Source: Streptomyces tuirus
GTDB taxonomy: Bacteria > Actinomycetota > Actinomycetes > Streptomycetales > Streptomycetaceae
Length of the DNA stretch: 64,000 nucleotides
Direction of reading: 5' to 3'
Assembly (NCBI RefSeq): GCF_014701095.1
Contig: NZ_AP023439.1
Span: 3,150,001 to 3,214,000 of the forward strand
The position numbers were made by a program, and so were the translations under genes. Position 1 is the first letter of the stretch. Every line of letters begins with the position of its first letter. Positions 26,480-35,110 of this stretch are shown here, piece by piece. The notes under the pieces are model-generated. The model was not told the DNA's origin. It was given only the letters and a program-made list of their open reading frames with translations, and did not search any database.

Positions 26480-28021
26480 TCAGGCGATCTTCATCTGCGC
26501 CATCATTCCCATGGCGCTGTGGTCGATCATGTGGCAGTGGTACGGATAGACACCGCGGTGCGAATCGAAGGTGAGCTGGAGTTTCGCCGTCTGGCCGGGG
26601 AAGAGCAGCACGGTGTCCTTCCAGCCGGTCTCCGCCGGATAGGGCGGCTGGCCGTCCCGTTCGAGAATGCGGAACTGCACCAGATGCGTATGGAAGTTGT
26701 GCGGCACGGTGGCGCTCTTGTTGGTGACCGTCCACACCTCGGTGCTGCCCCACTCGATGTGGGTGTCGATGCGGTCGGGGTCGAAGGTCTTGCCGTTGAT
26801 GTAGGCCTGGTGGCCGCCGGAGCCGGGCTCGTCCATGGAGAGCTCGAAGCTGCGCTCCACGGTCGGCTTGGCCAGGGCCGGCAGCGTGGCGAGGGTGTCC
26901 GGGACTGTGCTGGAGTCGGCGGTGCGCTCGCCGACGTCGAACCGCATGACCTGGCCGACGAGTTCGGTCGGGCCGGGGCCCAGCATGTTGGCGAGGGTGA
27001 GCTTGGTGCCGGGCGCGTACTTCGAGAAGTCGACGACGAAGTCGATGCGCTCGCCCGGGGACAGGACCAGCACGGGCGTCTCGGCGGGCGCGGCGAGCAG
27101 GCCGCCGTCGGTGCCGATCTGCCGCACGGGGTGCTGGGTGGCCGAGCCGTCGGACAGAGCGAGGACGAAGATGCGCAGGTTGCAGGAGTTGACCAGCCGG
27201 AAGCGGTACTTGCGGGCCTCGACCTTGAGGTAGGGCCAGGGGCGGCCGTTGACCAGGATGGTCGTGCGGTTCTCCGCGTCGTCCATCGTGTAGACCATCT
27301 GGGCGCCCGCGTCGAAGTGCGCGTCGCGCAGCACCAGCGGGATGTCGTACTTCCCGGACGGCAGGCCCAGCCGGTCCTCGGCGGGGTCGCGCAGCAGGTA
27401 GAGGCCCGACAGGCCGCGGTAGACGTGCTCGGACTCCATGTGGTGCGCGTGGTCGTGCGTCCACAGGGTCGCGCCGGGCTGCTTGTTCTCGTAGACGTAG
27501 GTGCGCCGCCGGCCGGGGGCGATGGTGTCCATCATCCCGCCGTCGTGCGCCACCGGGTTGTTGCCGCCGTGCAGGTGCACCGAGGTCGGCATGTCCAGCG
27601 CGTTGACCTGCTGGACGACGGTGGTCCGGCCGGTGCGGGCGCGGATGGTGGGGCCCGTGAACGAGCCGTTGTAGGTCAGGGCGTCGGTGCGGGTGCCCGG
27701 CAGGATCTCCACGCCGGCGCGGCGCATGGTGATCCGGTAGAAGTCCGCGCTCTTGGTGCGGCGGTAGGGGGCCAGGACCGGCGGGGTCGTCAGGGGCAGC
27801 GAGAAGGGTTCGACCGGGGCGGCTGCCGCGCCGGCCGGTGCGGCCTTCCCGGCCGCCGCGCCGGCGGCCGCGGCTGAGTGTCCGGCGGCCGTGGCGGACT
27901 GTCCGGCGGCCGCGGCCGGCTGTCCGGCGGTGAGCGTCCGGAAGACCCCGCCCGCCGCGCCGACCGCGCCGACGGCGCCGGTGCTGAGGCCGAGACGTAT
28001 CGCATGTCGACGACTGAACAC
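26480..28021 (-). CDS. Tat-exported multicopper oxidase (laccase/phenoxazinone synthase-like)
   Basis: A 513-residue copper oxidase. GTG 28021 (GAAGGA upstream) opens with FSRRHAIRLGLSTGAVGAVGA, a twin-arginine signal. Then an Ala/Gly-rich stretch precedes the three cupredoxin domains. All four copper motifs are present: HLHGGN, HDHAHH, HNFHTHLVQF and HCHMIDHSAMGMM (the T1 site with Met axial ligand). It is typical of CotA/bilirubin-oxidase-like enzymes. As first gene of the AHBA operon it may oxidise an o-aminophenol, which phenoxazinone synthases couple to phenoxazinones. That role is inference; lignin-type oxidase is an alternative. Confidence 0.9.
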   Translation of the reverse strand: MFSRRHAIRLGLSTGAVGAVGAAGGVFRTLTAGQPAAAAGQSATAAGHSAAAAGAAAGKAAPAGAAAAPVEPFSLPLTTPPVLAPYRRTKSADFYRITMRRAGVEILPGTRTDALTYNGSFTGPTIRARTGRTTVVQQVNALDMPTSVHLHGGNNPVAHDGGMMDTIAPGRRRTYVYENKQPGATLWTHDHAHHMESEHVYRGLSGLYLLRDPAEDRLGLPSGKYDIPLVLRDAHFDAGAQMVYTMDDAENRTTILVNGRPWPYLKVEARKYRFRLVNSCNLRIFVLALSDGSATQHPVRQIGTDGGLLAAPAETPVLVLSPGERIDFVVDFSKYAPGTKLTLANMLGPGPTELVGQVMRFDVGERTADSSTVPDTLATLPALAKPTVERSFELSMDEPGSGGHQAYINGKTFDPDRIDTHIEWGSTEVWTVTNKSATVPHNFHTHLVQFRILERDGQPPYPAETGWKDTVLLFPGQTAKLQLTFDSHRGVYPYHCHMIDHSAMGMMAQMKIA

Positions 28022-28263
28022 GAGGTTTTCCTTCTCTGTCGGTGAGGTGCGGGGAGAATTCCTGTTCCGAGGATGCGCGTCGGGTGCCGAATGTCCGAGC
28101 GATTGAAGTCCGCCCCTGTCATCTGTCATGCATTCCATGACCCCGGTCACGAGCGGGAATGGCGACTGTCATTCGGTGCGGCCGGCGAGGGGGGAGCCGG
28201 TGTAGCGGGCCGCAGAGTGGATTTCGACAGGTCCGCCCACGCGAGTCGAGCACCGGAGGCCCG

Positions 28264-29841
28264 ATGAATCCCGCAGGCACGAAAGCGATCACCGAGAAAC
28301 CCCCCGCGCCCGCCGCCCGGGCGCTGCGCACCGATGTGCGGGTGACATTCGACGACGGCACCCACACGGCGCTGCTCAGGGGGCCCGTCACCTCCCTCGC
28401 CCTGCGCCCGGTGCGCGGCCCGTTGCGTACGGTCCTGCTCCGGCTGGCCGAGGGGCCGCTGCCGCGGGAGGAGTTGTACGAGGGTCTCGACGCGGTCGGC
28501 CGGGAGCGGGCCGACGCCCTGCTGGAGCGGGCCGGGCAGCTGCTGGCGTACAGCGTGCTGACGCATGACGAGCCGCCGCTGCGACGGGAGTCGCTGCGGC
28601 TGGAGCCGACCGCGCGGGATGCCGGGCACCGGGTCGCGGACGTGGCCGCCGTCGACCGCGTCCGCCTCTCCCGGTTCGCGTTCTGCCGTACGCGCGAGGG
28701 CGTGCTCGTCCTGGAGTCACCGCTGGCGAAGTTCCGCGCGGTGCTGGTCGACCGGGCGGCGCGTGAACTCGTCGCCGCCCTGGGGCAGCCGGGCCGGGCC
28801 GGGAGCGCCGGGGAGGTCACCGGGCTGAGCGAGGCGGAGACCCTGGACGTCCTGTCCCACCTGGTCGGTCTGGGCTTCGCCGAGATCGCCGGCCCGGACG
28901 GCACCTTCCCCTCGGACGGCGAACCGGTGCTGCGGCAGTGGGACTTCCACGATCTGCTGTTCCACTCGCGGGTGCGCTCCGGGCGCTACGACGGCGTCTT
29001 CGGGGCCGTCTACCCCTACCGGGGCGAGATCGACCCGCTGCCCGCCGTGAAGCCCGCGCCGCCCGGCCCGGTGACCGAGCTGTACCGCCCGCGCCGCGCC
29101 GACCTCGACGCCGCCGACCCGTCGCTGACCGCCGCCATCGAGTCGCGCCGCTCCCACCGAACCTTCGGGGAGCGGGCGTTGACGGCGCGCGAGCTGGGCG
29201 AGTTCCTGTACCGGGTGCAGCGCGTACGCGTCCACCGCACCCCGGGCGCGGACTCCCCGGGTGAGGACGAGGTCGTCTCACGGCCGTACCCGAGCGGCGG
29301 CTCGCTGTACGAACTGGAGCTGTACGTCACCGTGCTGCGCTGTGACGGGCTGGAACCGGGCGTCTACCACTACGACTCCTTCGCGCACCGCCTGGTCCTG
29401 GTCAGCGCCGAGGAGGCGGACCGGCGGGCGCTGCTGGGGGTGGCGTCCCGCTCGGTGGGCTTCGACGTCCACCCGGACGTGCTGTTCACGGTGACGTCGC
29501 GGTTCCAGCGGATGGCGTGGAAGTACCGGGCGATGGCCTACGCCACGACGCTGCGGCACACCGGGGTGCTCTACCAGACCATGTACCTGGTGGCCACGGC
29601 GATGGGCCTGGCGCCCTGCGGTCTGGGCAACGGCGACGCCGACCTGTCGGCCCGGGTGCTGGGCCTGGACTACCTCCAGGAGTCGTCCGTGGGCGACTTC
29701 CTGCTGGGTACGCCCGCCGGCGGCACCGAGCTGCCCGCGGACCCGGGCGAGGAATGGCACATGGTGAACAGCCCTGACTGGGCAATTCCGCTCGACGGCC
29801 CCGGAAAGCCGGGCGTCGGTGAAAAGTCATCCGCCCCGTGA
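28264..29841 (+). CDS. SagB-type azoline dehydrogenase (FMN nitroreductase family)
   Basis: A 525-residue RiPP enzyme that oxidises azolines to azoles with FMN. An N-terminal winged-helix-like region (residues 1-220) precedes the nitroreductase domain, which starts TAAIESRRSHRTFGERALTARELGEFLYRVQRVR and includes RPYPSGGSLYELELYV, the SagB signature, and a C-terminal MYLVATAMGLAPCGLGNGDADLSARVLGLDYLQESSVGDFLLG. ATG 28264 has CGGAGG. It is divergent from the oxidase operon and lies 160 bp before the precursor genes. A second dehydrogenase occurs later in the cluster. Confidence 0.9.
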   Translation: MNPAGTKAITEKPPAPAARALRTDVRVTFDDGTHTALLRGPVTSLALRPVRGPLRTVLLRLAEGPLPREELYEGLDAVGRERADALLERAGQLLAYSVLTHDEPPLRRESLRLEPTARDAGHRVADVAAVDRVRLSRFAFCRTREGVLVLESPLAKFRAVLVDRAARELVAALGQPGRAGSAGEVTGLSEAETLDVLSHLVGLGFAEIAGPDGTFPSDGEPVLRQWDFHDLLFHSRVRSGRYDGVFGAVYPYRGEIDPLPAVKPAPPGPVTELYRPRRADLDAADPSLTAAIESRRSHRTFGERALTARELGEFLYRVQRVRVHRTPGADSPGEDEVVSRPYPSGGSLYELELYVTVLRCDGLEPGVYHYDSFAHRLVLVSAEEADRRALLGVASRSVGFDVHPDVLFTVTSRFQRMAWKYRAMAYATTLRHTGVLYQTMYLVATAMGLAPCGLGNGDADLSARVLGLDYLQESSVGDFLLGTPAGGTELPADPGEEWHMVNSPDWAIPLDGPGKPGVGEKSSAP

Positions 29842-30004
29842 TAAATGTCAGCCGGCGGTCGCGAACCCTGGCGCCGGGGTGATGGCCCGAGCAATATGGA
29901 TGTCAGAGCCGGACGGGAACGAAACAAATCCCGGAAGGCGACCAGGAATTCACGGCCGGGATTTCCGGTGACGGAATCGACGGCCTCGACGAAAGGAATG
30001 CGAC

Positions 30005-30178
30005 ATGACCGCCAAGGACATCAAGAACCAGGACGCGGACAAGGCGTTCGAGGGCTTCGACGCGGACGAGCTGGAGACCCTCGAGGTCACCGACGGCGTC
30101 GCCCTGCCGGAGATGGGCGCCTCCAGCGGCTCGATCGGCACCTCGTCCTCCTCGTCCAGCACCTGCTCGGCCTGCTGA
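30005..30178 (+). CDS. Thiopeptide-like RiPP precursor peptide, copy 1
   Basis: A 57-residue peptide. The leader, about residues 1-39, is acidic (FEGFDADELETLEVTDGVAL) and ends LPEMGA, closely like the MPEVGA junction of thiomuracin-type leaders. The predicted core is SSGSIGTSSSSSSTCSAC: 18 residues with ten Ser, two Thr and only two Cys. Ser/Thr can become oxazole precursors or dehydro residues, and Cys thiazoles. A GAAAGGA ribosome site precedes ATG 30005. The gene lies within a full thiopeptide enzyme set. The exact cleavage site and ring pattern are inference. Confidence 0.88.
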   Translation: MTAKDIKNQDADKAFEGFDADELETLEVTDGVALPEMGASSGSIGTSSSSSSTCSAC

Positions 30179-30212
30179 ACCACTCACCCCGGATCTTCGG
30201 AAGGATTTCGAC

Positions 30213-30386
30213 ATGACCGCCAAGGACATCAAGAACCAGGACGCGGACAAGGCGTTCGAGGGCTTCGACGCGGACGAGCTGGAGACCCTCGAGGTCACCG
30301 ACGGCGTCGCCCTGCCGGAGATGGGCGCCTCCAGCGGCTCGATCGGCACCTCGTCCTCCTCGTCCAGCACCTGCTCGGCCTGCTGA
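30213..30386 (+). CDS. Thiopeptide-like RiPP precursor peptide, identical copy 2
   Basis: This gene repeats copy 1 base for base, from ATG through the stop and the following ACCA, with a 208-bp period and a 34-bp spacer carrying its own ribosome site (GGAAGGA). Both encode the same 57-residue peptide. Exact identity means a very recent duplication or ongoing gene conversion, and raises precursor dosage. A strong terminator follows. Confidence 0.88.
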   Translation: MTAKDIKNQDADKAFEGFDADELETLEVTDGVALPEMGASSGSIGTSSSSSSTCSAC

Positions 30387-30414
30387 ACCAGCGTCAGGGC
30401 GTAAGCACCACAGC

Positions 30415-30475
30415 CTGAACGCATCAAGGATGCGCCTGTCCGGCCTCGGCCGGTCGGGCACATCCTTGCGTTCAG
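30415..30475. terminator. Long bidirectional hairpin after the precursor genes
   Basis: CTGAACGCA...TCAAGGATG pairs with CATCCTTG...CGTTCAG, with an inner CCGGCC/GGCCGG stem, forming a hairpin of about 25 bp. It lies between the precursor pair and a convergent membrane gene, so it should end both transcripts. Confidence 0.85.
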
Positions 30476-30497
30476 TTCGTCACGCGAACGGCGAGAG

Positions 30498-31094
30498 TCA
30501 GCCGCGCAGGGCCAGGTGGTACGACGAGGCCCACAGCACCACCGCGCTGCCCAGGCCCACCACGATCCGCACGGTCTCGCTCGCGACGCCGGCCGCGACG
30601 AGCACGAACCCGGCGACCGCGACGACGGTCAGCAGCGACGCCGTCCACCGGTACTGCCACTGGTCGTACAGCCGGGCGAGCGGGAAGAAGTGCAGGCCCA
30701 CGACGAGGGCGATGCCCGCGGGGATGACCTCGGGCCGGCCCGCGGCGTTGGACGCGGCGATGACGGCGAAGATGGCCGCCAGCTCGACGGTGTTGACGAT
30801 GCCCACGCCGCGCGCCCAGTTGGCCGGAAGGTCCACCATCCGGGGCGAGGGCGCGGCGTCCTTGCGGTACCCCAGGTAGATCGCCGCCGCGGTGATCAGC
30901 AGCGCCGCCACCTCGATGGCGAGCGGCGCGACATCCGTCGCCGAGCCGGTCCCGGAGGCCGCCGCCACGGCCCACATCAGGCCGAACACGGAGAGCACGG
31001 CCACGCCTCGGCGGCGCAGGTTGCGGGTGAGGGCGAGGCACTCGGCGTCCGAGGCGGACGGGGTGGGGGGCGTTGTGGGGGACGTAGATGTCAC
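30498..31094 (-). CDS. Polytopic membrane protein of unknown function
   Basis: About 198 residues with five or six transmembrane helices (for example VAVLSVFGLMWAVAAASG, LAIEVAALLITAAAIYLGY, VGIVNTVELAAIFAVIAAS and LLTVVAVAGFVLVAAGVAS). GTG 31094 is chosen; GTG 31109 is in frame with an AAGAAGG sequence upstream and is equally possible. It is transcribed against the cluster and resembles generic Streptomyces membrane proteins. It could serve immunity or be a bystander; the sequence does not decide. Confidence 0.75.
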   Translation of the reverse strand: MTSTSPTTPPTPSASDAECLALTRNLRRRGVAVLSVFGLMWAVAAASGTGSATDVAPLAIEVAALLITAAAIYLGYRKDAAPSPRMVDLPANWARGVGIVNTVELAAIFAVIAASNAAGRPEVIPAGIALVVGLHFFPLARLYDQWQYRWTASLLTVVAVAGFVLVAAGVASETVRIVVGLGSAVVLWASSYHLALRG

Positions 31095-31346
31095 TCGCGG
31101 AGAGTACACCGGCCGACCTGCCTTCTTGGCGGTTTCCGGCCAGTTCACCGGCACCCTCGGATGCGCCCGCCGGCACCCTCGAAGCGGAATACGACATTCC
31201 GCCCTCCTGACCGGTAGTCGGGCGTCACGGAAACGATGACGTATGTAAGCGCCGGACCCTTTTCCCTTCCGGCTCGAATTCCCGGCACCAATGATGGGAT
31301 TCAGGTTCACGAATTCATTGTGGCTCTTCTCGGAAGGTGAAAGGAC

Positions 31347-32501
31347 ATGGGGGTTCACGCTCCGGAGCGCATTGCCGTGAGGCCGGATTCCGCCGGCCTG
31401 ACGGGGGTGCGACTCCATACCCGGATGCCGGTGACTCCGGCCTGGCTGGCCCGGCACGTCGTCCCGGTCGCCCGCGAACTGGGCGAGCGGGGCGTGCCCG
31501 GCGTGCAGGTGCGGCGCGGCTGGCTGCACGGACCGCACGTCGACGTGCTCGCCCCGGCCGGCGCGCTGCCGCCCGGTGGCGCCGTCGACTGGGCGGCGAT
31601 CGGGGCCGCGCTGGACGCCGGCCCCCTCGACCCGGCCCGGGCGCTGACCGAGGAGGTGTATCTGGACCAGGCCCGCGAGTTCGGCCGTCTCGAAGCGGTG
31701 GAGCCGCCGTATCTGCCGCTGCGCGAGCACGGCGCGGTGCTGCGCGTCGCGCCCGGCGACCCCGCGCTGCGTTCCCGGGAGCCGCGTCTCGACGCCCTGC
31801 GCACGGTCGTGTACGGCGCCCTCGCGACGCCGGTGCTGACGATGATCGAGGGGATGGCCGAGGAGCCGGGCAGCGGCACGGTCCGCCTCGCGGAGGCGTT
31901 CGCCGCCCTCGTCGACACCCATGCCCTGGGGCCGGCCTACGGGGTGTTCTCGCCCCGCTCGCACGTGGAGGCCTTCCTCGCCTGGGCGGCCCCGCGCAAG
32001 GACATGCGCCCGGTCTTCCGGGAGCGCCTCGCCAAGGAGGGCCCCCGCATCCGCGAGGTCGTCGAACAGCGTCTGAACGGCGCGGTGTCCCCGGCGGCGG
32101 CCCAGTGGCGCACGGCGTTCGCCTACGGCGCCGGGGTCCTGGACCACGCGGTCGCCACCGGCGCGCTCACCCCGGACCTGCTCGACTCCGTCACCGACGG
32201 CGTCGACCGCAGCCGGATGGGCCCGCCCGGAGCGGAGACGGTGGTGCCGCGCGGCGAGCAGCCGGACACCGACTTCCACCGGACCGTGCACGGCTCGGGG
32301 GCGATCAGCACCCCGTCCCCGTTCTTCGCCGCCTACCGCCTGCTGACGAACCTCTTCTACCAGCAGCTGCCCCTGCTCACGGTCTCGCCGATGCAGCGCT
32401 ACTACATGTGCTTCGCGCTCGCCGAGACCGTCGACGAGGTGCTCGGCAGCAGCTGGCGGGAGCGCCTCACCGCCACGGAACCGACGGGAGCCCCGCGATG
32501 A
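31347..32501 (+). CDS. Thiopeptide-type LanB C-terminal-like protein, probable pyridine synthase (TbtD/LazC-like)
   Basis: A 384-residue protein distantly related to the split LanB elimination domain. VRRGWLHGPHVDVLAP (near residue 55) matches the W-x-GPHLRV motif, and PMQRYYMCFALAETVDEVLGSSW ends it. In thiopeptide pathways such proteins catalyse the aza-[4+2] cycloaddition of two dehydroalanines, closing the macrocycle and releasing the leader. The cluster has a second, more canonical elimination protein (40678-41604), so this divergent one is best read as the cyclase. ATG 31347 has AAAGG. It starts an operon of tightly overlapping genes. Confidence 0.75.
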   Translation: MGVHAPERIAVRPDSAGLTGVRLHTRMPVTPAWLARHVVPVARELGERGVPGVQVRRGWLHGPHVDVLAPAGALPPGGAVDWAAIGAALDAGPLDPARALTEEVYLDQAREFGRLEAVEPPYLPLREHGAVLRVAPGDPALRSREPRLDALRTVVYGALATPVLTMIEGMAEEPGSGTVRLAEAFAALVDTHALGPAYGVFSPRSHVEAFLAWAAPRKDMRPVFRERLAKEGPRIREVVEQRLNGAVSPAAAQWRTAFAYGAGVLDHAVATGALTPDLLDSVTDGVDRSRMGPPGAETVVPRGEQPDTDFHRTVHGSGAISTPSPFFAAYRLLTNLFYQQLPLLTVSPMQRYYMCFALAETVDEVLGSSWRERLTATEPTGAPR

Positions 32502-35110
32502 CCAGCCCCGAACCCCAGTGGTTCCTGCGCGTCAACCCGCTGCGCAGGGCCCGCCTCGCCGACCCGGAGCAGCGCCGCCTGCTCGGTGAACTAGCCGCAG
32601 CCGAAGTCGAGTTGGCCCAGGCCGCGGAGGTCTGCTCGCAGGAGCTGTACGAGCGGATCGGCGCGGCCGCCTCGGACGCCGAGCGGCGCGAGCTGATCGC
32701 GCTGCGCCGCGCCATCCACAACGGCCGCGCCCCCAAGAAGACGCCCGAGAGCCTCGAAGCGACCCCGTCGGTGGCCCGCTGGCTGGCCGCCTGGACCGGG
32801 CGGGAGGGGCTGCGCGCCACGATCACCGAGGGCTACCCGGCCGCGGCCGACCGCGAACGCGCCGGGCTGGCCGCCCTGCTGGGCGACGGCGACCTGCTGC
32901 GCTCCCTCGCGCTCATCGCCCCCGAGGTGCACCAGGAGGCCGAGCGCTACCGGGCCGCGGTCGAGGGCCCGGGCAAGGTGTCCGCCCGCACCCGCAAGTC
33001 GGAGCGCGGCCTGATCCAGTACGTGACCCGGGCGATGGTGCGCACCAGCCCGCTCTCCCGGTTCACCGCGGTGGGCATCGCCGAACCGGCCCCGGCCGGC
33101 GACCCGGAGGCGGTCCGCCCCGGCGACGTGCCCTTCACCAGCGCGCGGGCCGTGCCGGGCCTGGACCGGGTCATGCTCCACTACGTCCTCGGCGGCCTGC
33201 CCACCGACGACACCGACCTCACCGCGCAGTGGGTGGGCATGCCGCCCACCTCGGCCCCCGACCCGGAGACGGGCAAGCTGTTCTTCCTGAAGTTCTCCGA
33301 GCAGGGCATGCACCGCCTCGCCGTCCCGCTCGACGGGCCCGTGGGCGACCTGCTCGACGCGCTGTCGATGGGGCCGCGCAGGTTCCCGGCGGTCGTCGCG
33401 CATGTCGCCGCCCGGGCCGGCTGCCCCGCCGAGGAGGCCGAGCGGCGCGTACGGCAGGCCCTGCACCAGGGCGTGCTGTGCACGTTCAGCAGGCCCGAGG
33501 AGGAGTCCGCCGCGGCCGACTACGACGACCTGCTGACGCTTCCCGACGCCGAGCAGCCGCCCGGGGTGAGGGAGTTGGCCAAGCGGGTGCGCGCCGGACT
33601 GCCCCGGGTGACCGAGGCCCCGGCCGACGAGCGGGGCGCGCTGCTGGCCGGACTGCGCGGCGATCTCGGCCGGTTCAGCCAGGCGGCGGGCCGCCCCGCG
33701 CACATCACGGTCGAGGAGGACTACGTCATGCCGCCGCTCAAGGTGGCGGCCTCCGACTGGCACGCCCCGCTGGCCGGCCTCGGCCCCGCGGTGGAGCTCC
33801 TGACCGTCTTCGACTGGCTGCACGACGTACGGGTCCTGATGACCGCCGCGTTCGTGGAGCGGTTCGGGGCCGGGGCGAACGTGCCGCTGGCCGAGCACGC
33901 GGCGTTCATCGTCGGGGAGGTCTCCCGGCGGGCCGCCGCGATGGCCGCCGTGTACGGGCCCGAGGGCACCGGCCAGGCCGCCGCGCTGTCCGGGATCGGA
34001 CCGGCGGACGGCTGCCTGGAGCGCATGTACCTGCTGCGCCGCGAGCTGTCCGAGGAGGTGCACGCCCTCCTCACCAAGACGGCCCAGGCCGGTGAGGACA
34101 CCCTGCGGCTCACCGCGGCGGACGTCGCCGAGCTGACCCGGGCGCTGCCCGACCGCTTCCGCGGCGACCCGCTGATCTACGGCGTGCTGCTCCAGCAGGC
34201 CGGCGACCACCTCGTCCTCAACGACGGACTGCCGGGCCACGGCATGCTGTACGCGCGCTTCCTGGAGGCCGACCGCCGCCAGGGCGGCCGCGCCCTGCCC
34301 CGCCTGGCCGACCGTCTGAACCGCTTCTACGGCCAAGACGGCACCCGCATCACCGAGGACCTGGGCCTGCACCGCCTCAACGTCAACGCGCACACGCCGG
34401 TACTGCCGGGCGGCCTCACGGCCGAGGACTGGTTCACGCTGCGCCTGGCGCACGACCCCGGGACCGACACGCTGCGGGTCGAGGACACCGACGGCGCCCC
34501 GCTGCGGGTGCTGCCGCTCGGCACCGGCCACCCGGGCCTGTTCCCGCCGCCGCTGTCGGTCGCCTCCGGCCTGGTGATCAGCGGCCGGCTCTTCAACAGC
34601 CTGCCCAACTCCTGGCACGCGGCGACCCCCTGGGACGGCAAGCACACCCGGGTCGCTCCGCGCATGGCGGTCGGCGACGTCCTCATCGGGCGCCGCCGCT
34701 GGTACGGCGGTGCCGAACTGGACACGGCCGTCGCCGCCGGGCCCGACGAGCACGAGCGGCTCCTCGGACTGACCGCCTGGCGCTCCCGCCACGGCGTCCC
34801 CGAGGAGGTCGTCATCAAGTCGGCGCCGGAGGACGAGGGCCCGCTCTCGGTGGGCGCCCCCGACGTCCAGTCCAAGCGCCTGGCGCAGAAGCCGCAGTAC
34901 GTCGACCTGTCCAGCGCGCTCGCGGTGCGGGTCCTGCCGCGGATGCTGGAGCGCCGCGGCGCCGGCACGAGCTATCTGGAGGAGGCCCTGCCCGGCGTCA
35001 CCGACGGCACGCACGCCACGGAGTGGGTGCTCGAGGTGGCGCGTGAGGCCGGGGGCCGTTTCGAGTACCACCCGGCCGACGGCGGGGCAGCGGAAGGAGT
35101 CCGGTCATGA
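32498..35110 (+). CDS. tRNA-Glu-dependent lantibiotic dehydratase, glutamylation domain (TbtB-like split LanB)
   Basis: An 870-residue LanB N-terminal-type protein that transfers glutamate from glutamyl-tRNA to Ser/Thr of the precursor before elimination. Landmarks are WFLRVNPLRRARL at the start, GLIQYVTRAMVRTSPLSRFTAVG near residue 170, GLHRLNVNAHTPVLPGGL and ARFLEADRRQGGRALPRLADRL in the later half, and KSAPEDEGP near the end. Length is normal for stand-alone glutamylation proteins. ATG 32498 overlaps the previous stop (ATGA). Its partner elimination domain is encoded separately, as in thiomuracin. Confidence 0.92.
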   Translation: MTSPEPQWFLRVNPLRRARLADPEQRRLLGELAAAEVELAQAAEVCSQELYERIGAAASDAERRELIALRRAIHNGRAPKKTPESLEATPSVARWLAAWTGREGLRATITEGYPAAADRERAGLAALLGDGDLLRSLALIAPEVHQEAERYRAAVEGPGKVSARTRKSERGLIQYVTRAMVRTSPLSRFTAVGIAEPAPAGDPEAVRPGDVPFTSARAVPGLDRVMLHYVLGGLPTDDTDLTAQWVGMPPTSAPDPETGKLFFLKFSEQGMHRLAVPLDGPVGDLLDALSMGPRRFPAVVAHVAARAGCPAEEAERRVRQALHQGVLCTFSRPEEESAAADYDDLLTLPDAEQPPGVRELAKRVRAGLPRVTEAPADERGALLAGLRGDLGRFSQAAGRPAHITVEEDYVMPPLKVAASDWHAPLAGLGPAVELLTVFDWLHDVRVLMTAAFVERFGAGANVPLAEHAAFIVGEVSRRAAAMAAVYGPEGTGQAAALSGIGPADGCLERMYLLRRELSEEVHALLTKTAQAGEDTLRLTAADVAELTRALPDRFRGDPLIYGVLLQQAGDHLVLNDGLPGHGMLYARFLEADRRQGGRALPRLADRLNRFYGQDGTRITEDLGLHRLNVNAHTPVLPGGLTAEDWFTLRLAHDPGTDTLRVEDTDGAPLRVLPLGTGHPGLFPPPLSVASGLVISGRLFNSLPNSWHAATPWDGKHTRVAPRMAVGDVLIGRRRWYGGAELDTAVAAGPDEHERLLGLTAWRSRHGVPEEVVIKSAPEDEGPLSVGAPDVQSKRLAQKPQYVDLSSALAVRVLPRMLERRGAGTSYLEEALPGVTDGTHATEWVLEVAREAGGRFEYHPADGGAAEGVRS

